Shown: in pieces, positions 44,405 through 46,360 of the stretch
How positions within the stretch are numbered: the first letter of the stretch is position 1
How the letters are laid out: each line of letters opens with the position of its first letter
Program-made: the position numbers and the translations under genes
Notes under the pieces: generated by a model
What the model saw: the letters and a program-made list of their open reading frames with translations, nothing else
Database searches by the model: none
What the model was told of the DNA's origin: nothing
IMG/VR virus record: IMGVR_UViG_3300002143_000276
Span: 1 to 46,360 of that record
Length of the DNA stretch: 46,360 bases
From: a virus
Reading direction: 5' to 3' (one strand)

Positions 44405-45273
44405 TAAAACTCCTCTATTTCATTTAGCAAGTTACGACACTTGTTTTTAATTAAGTAATTCATGATTGCATTTTTATCGCCTTTAGGCTCTACTTCAAAT
44501 GCTTCTATAATAGTTTGTTTTACGTCTTCTGGAATATATTTGAAGTCAACTAATTCTATGTTACGTTTCCAATTACGGCGTTCTTCATCATTCTTACACG
44601 CATTAAAACCGTTATCATTGAACTCTTGAAGACGTTTTGCACTAACAGATTTTTGTCGTTCACCTATCATAAACACATCGTCTTTAGACATAATGTTAGG
44701 TACACCATCACCGGCGTCACCTTTTACAATATGCTCTACCAACCAAGCTTGCAATTCTTTTTTATTAACTACAATTTGTTTCTTAAGCATTGGACTAAAT
44801 TGCTTTACATTATCATATGCATGCAATTGCTTAAAATCTTTATCAGATGATACAATCATTACTGGTTCACACTTACCAAATTCTTGAGTAGTTTCAACGA
44901 GAACTGCAATAACATCATCTGCTTCGCAACGATCTACATGAATTACTTTATAGTGAAAATAAGACTTGATATCTTCACGAATTTCTGATAGTGTATCGAA
45001 TATAACCTTCCAATCTAGATCAGATTCTTCACGAGCTTTCTTGCGCATTCCTTTGTAATTAGGAAAGTATTCTTTACGCCAATAATTGCGACCATCACAG
45101 GCGATAACAATATCGCCAAATTCTTTTCCAAATTTTTTCTTGTATGATTTAATGGAATTTAATGCTACGTGACGGATAAGATCTATTTTGTTGCTATCAC
45201 TAGTTTTTTTCAAGTCTGAGCTAAAAGCAAGAATTGATGCTACGCATACTTGAGAATAATCAATTAGGATAAT
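44404..45273 (-). CDS. rnh: RNase H / 5'-3' exonuclease, T4 Rnh-like, ATT start
   Basis: 289 aa if started at ATT 45273, seven nt behind AAGGAG. The first residues IILIDYSQVCVASILAF match the T4 Rnh opening CLIDFSQIALSTALV and contain the first catalytic Asp; the first conventional in-frame start (TTG 45213) would lose it. Other motifs: CDGRNYWRKEYFPNYK, YKGMRKKAREESDLDW, HVDRCEADDVIAVLV, IVSSDKDFKQL, KQFSPMLKK, GDAGDGVPNI. Removes RNA primers of Okazaki fragments. No ATG, GTG or TTG lies in frame between the last stop and the motif. Confidence 0.88.
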   Translation of the reverse strand: MILIDYSQVCVASILAFSSDLKKTSDSNKIDLIRHVALNSIKSYKKKFGKEFGDIVIACDGRNYWRKEYFPNYKGMRKKAREESDLDWKVIFDTLSEIREDIKSYFHYKVIHVDRCEADDVIAVLVETTQEFGKCEPVMIVSSDKDFKQLHAYDNVKQFSPMLKKQIVVNKKELQAWLVEHIVKGDAGDGVPNIMSKDDVFMIGERQKSVSAKRLQEFNDNGFNACKNDEERRNWKRNIELVDFKYIPEDVKQTIIEAFEVEPKGDKNAIMNYLIKNKCRNLLNEIEEF

Positions 45274-45308
45274 TTTAGTTCTCCTTGAACAGGGCCCAGC
45301 CCGTAGTA

Positions 45309-45620
45309 TTATTGCCAGCCAATTTGTCGATATTGTTTTTGATAACAGTTACATTCGTTTTGCCACACTAACACTTCTTGATATACTGGTTGCATTGGTG
45401 GATTTGTAACCATAGGTGAAGAATAAATTATAGGGCCAGGAATAATTTGTATAGGTTGCCTTTGCTGATTCTGAGTGATTGCGTATCCTATAACTCCTCC
45501 TAGTACAAGAGGAGCAACCCAGCTTCCATGACCATAGTGTCCATGATGACCGTGATGTTGAGCTGCTACAGGTTGACAACTAGCTGCTAGCAGTGCAATA
45601 CTATAAATAAATTTTTTCAT
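45309..45620 (-). CDS. Secreted or membrane His-rich small protein
   Basis: 103 aa from ATG 45620. Signal peptide KKFIYSIALLAASCQPVAA; mature part begins QHHGHHGHYGHGSW, then a hydrophobic glycine segment (VAPLVLGGVIGYAI), a Gln/Pro-rich linker and a C-terminal ECNCYQKQYRQIGW. Seen in other T4-like phages as hypothetical. The His run may bind metal. AGGTG before the ATG. Confidence 0.75.
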   Translation of the reverse strand: MKKFIYSIALLAASCQPVAAQHHGHHGHYGHGSWVAPLVLGGVIGYAITQNQQRQPIQIIPGPIIYSSPMVTNPPMQPVYQEVLVWQNECNCYQKQYRQIGWQ

Positions 45621-46360
45621 GAGAACACCTTTAAAATTATGCAATCTTGGTTAATTCTTCCATTGACTGCTGATTCTTTAGTCTTAAGATTTTTAAACTC
45701 AAGTGCAATATTGCGCTTTGTCATAGCTGCATAACCAGTAACAAGTTCAGGTTTGCGTATTGTTTTTGCACCAGATGTTGCAACATCATAATTTAAAATA
45801 CTAGTACCTTTAATTCCAAGCGTACCTAAGCTACGATATGCTTGTATTTTTTTGTATTTAGTATTATAGATCCATACTTCAGAAGATCCGATAATCTTTT
45901 CTGGTTTTTCTGAAGTGAGTTTAAGTTCAGCAAATTCTTTCATGAACTTAACATTTTTTGCTACAACCGAAGGAGGTTTTTCTTTATGAGCACGAGGTTT
46001 ACGAGTAGCTTTAGCAGTAACAGTTTGTTGAGCACATGCAATGTTTACTTCTTCAAGAGCTTTAATCAATCTCCTGATTTTTACTTTCTTGATGTGCCTA
46101 TAACCTTCAACTAATTGCTCGCATTTTCCTTCGATTACTTCATATAATTCTGCAATCGTTTTATCGAAAGATCCATGCATTAACTTACAAGCTTGAGGAC
46201 TAATATGATTAGCTTTAAAATAAAGCGCGATATTCATTTCAGTATCATTTACAACAAATTCATCAATCATGCCTTCAATTTCACCAAGGTGTTTAGATGC
46301 ATTTTCAGCAATTCGATCTTGTATTGAAGTAACAGATTTTTCTACTTTTTGCTTTTCTTG
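45617..46360 (-). CDS. Conserved T4-like phage protein, 5' end outside the window
   Basis: The frame runs open to the right edge, 247 codons visible. VEKSVTSIQDRIAENAS, GYRHIKKVKIRRLIKALEEV, TARKPRAHKEKPP-like basic linker, WIYNTKYKKIQAYRSLGTLGIKG and a C-terminal strand part (NQDCIILKVF). I recall this as a conserved myovirus protein, possibly structural or DNA-binding; unassigned. Its stop overlaps the next start by 4 nt. Confidence 0.8.
   Translation of the reverse strand, partial: QEKQKVEKSVTSIQDRIAENASKHLGEIEGMIDEFVVNDTEMNIALYFKANHISPQACKLMHGSFDKTIAELYEVIEGKCEQLVEGYRHIKKVKIRRLIKALEEVNIACAQQTVTAKATRKPRAHKEKPPSVVAKNVKFMKEFAELKLTSEKPEKIIGSSEVWIYNTKYKKIQAYRSLGTLGIKGTSILNYDVATSGAKTIRKPELVTGYAAMTKRNIALEFKNLKTKESAVNGRINQDCIILKVFS

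Noticed and set aside
45602-45609. TATAAATA on the plus strand
   Set aside because: No plus-strand gene follows; chance in AT-rich coding DNA.
1-46360. Integrase, attachment site or other sign of a prophage
   Set aside because: No integrase or recombinase gene and no tRNA-flanking direct repeat seen; the gene set is that of a lytic T4-like phage.

Overview
The window is a piece of the genome of a T4-like myovirus that infects a Gram-negative, probably proteobacterial host. The T4-type genes that can be recognised are the tail-assembly gene gp26, a tape-measure-like gene, gp32, gp59, gp33, RNase H, DNA ligase, DexA, PhoH, a ClpP-like protease and a SleB-type endolysin. The DNA is AT-rich, genes are packed with ATGA/TAATG overlaps, and 13 tRNA-like genes plus a tmRNA are present. 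A Gram-negative host is suggested by an outer-membrane beta-barrel protein with a C-terminal Phe, a lipoprotein, and IscU/IscA/ErpA proteins of proteobacterial type.

Layout. 1-2525 (+): tail genes, with a likely programmed -1 frameshift joining gp26 to a downstream domain, then a tape-measure candidate. 2522-6465 (-): replication and late-transcription block (gp32, gp59, gp33 and small genes). 6511-9336 (-): tRNA-Arg, ClpP-like protease, lysis genes, a frameshifted secreted-protein gene and the outer-membrane protein. 9376-9765 (-): a circularly permuted two-piece tmRNA. 9826-19022 (-): MGME1-like exonuclease, a cassette of radical SAM/SPASM enzyme, small Cys-rich protein and 2-oxoglutarate oxygenase, then PhoH, SGNH hydrolase, metallophosphoesterase and conserved phage proteins. 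19191-34291 (-): a long early region of about 50 mostly small genes, split into transcription units by copies of one promoter. 34312-38948 (+): an inserted-looking, oppositely oriented late cassette (membrane coiled-coil protein, IscU, IscA, an Ala-rich membrane protein, ErpA, lipoprotein, lipase, secreted nuclease). 38920-41746 (-): tRNA array interleaved with two blocks of apparently structured non-coding RNA. 41753-46360 (-): metallophosphoesterase, DNA ligase, RNase H and conserved T4-like genes; the last one runs off the right edge.

How it works together. About seventeen minus-strand promoters share GTGTAC, a conserved 18-bp spacer and TATAAT, resembling T4 early promoters (GTTTAC...TATAAT). 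They drive early genes, the tRNA array and the ligase. T4-type late promoters (TATAAATA) lie before the lysis genes, the Cys-rich gene/radical SAM pair and the Fe-S cassette, and the gp33 coactivator that would serve them is encoded here. The late timing suggests that the Cys-rich protein is a virion or late-phase product modified by the radical SAM enzyme (and perhaps the oxygenase), and that the phage Fe-S scaffold and carriers could supply its clusters. This link is inference.

Most striking observations: the permuted tmRNA with tag ANDSQFALAA, the radical SAM/Cys-rich/2OG cassette, the IscU-IscA-ErpA set, structured RNA inside the tRNA array, the slippery-site gp26 fusion, an RNase H gene that appears to start at ATT, and several leaderless early genes.
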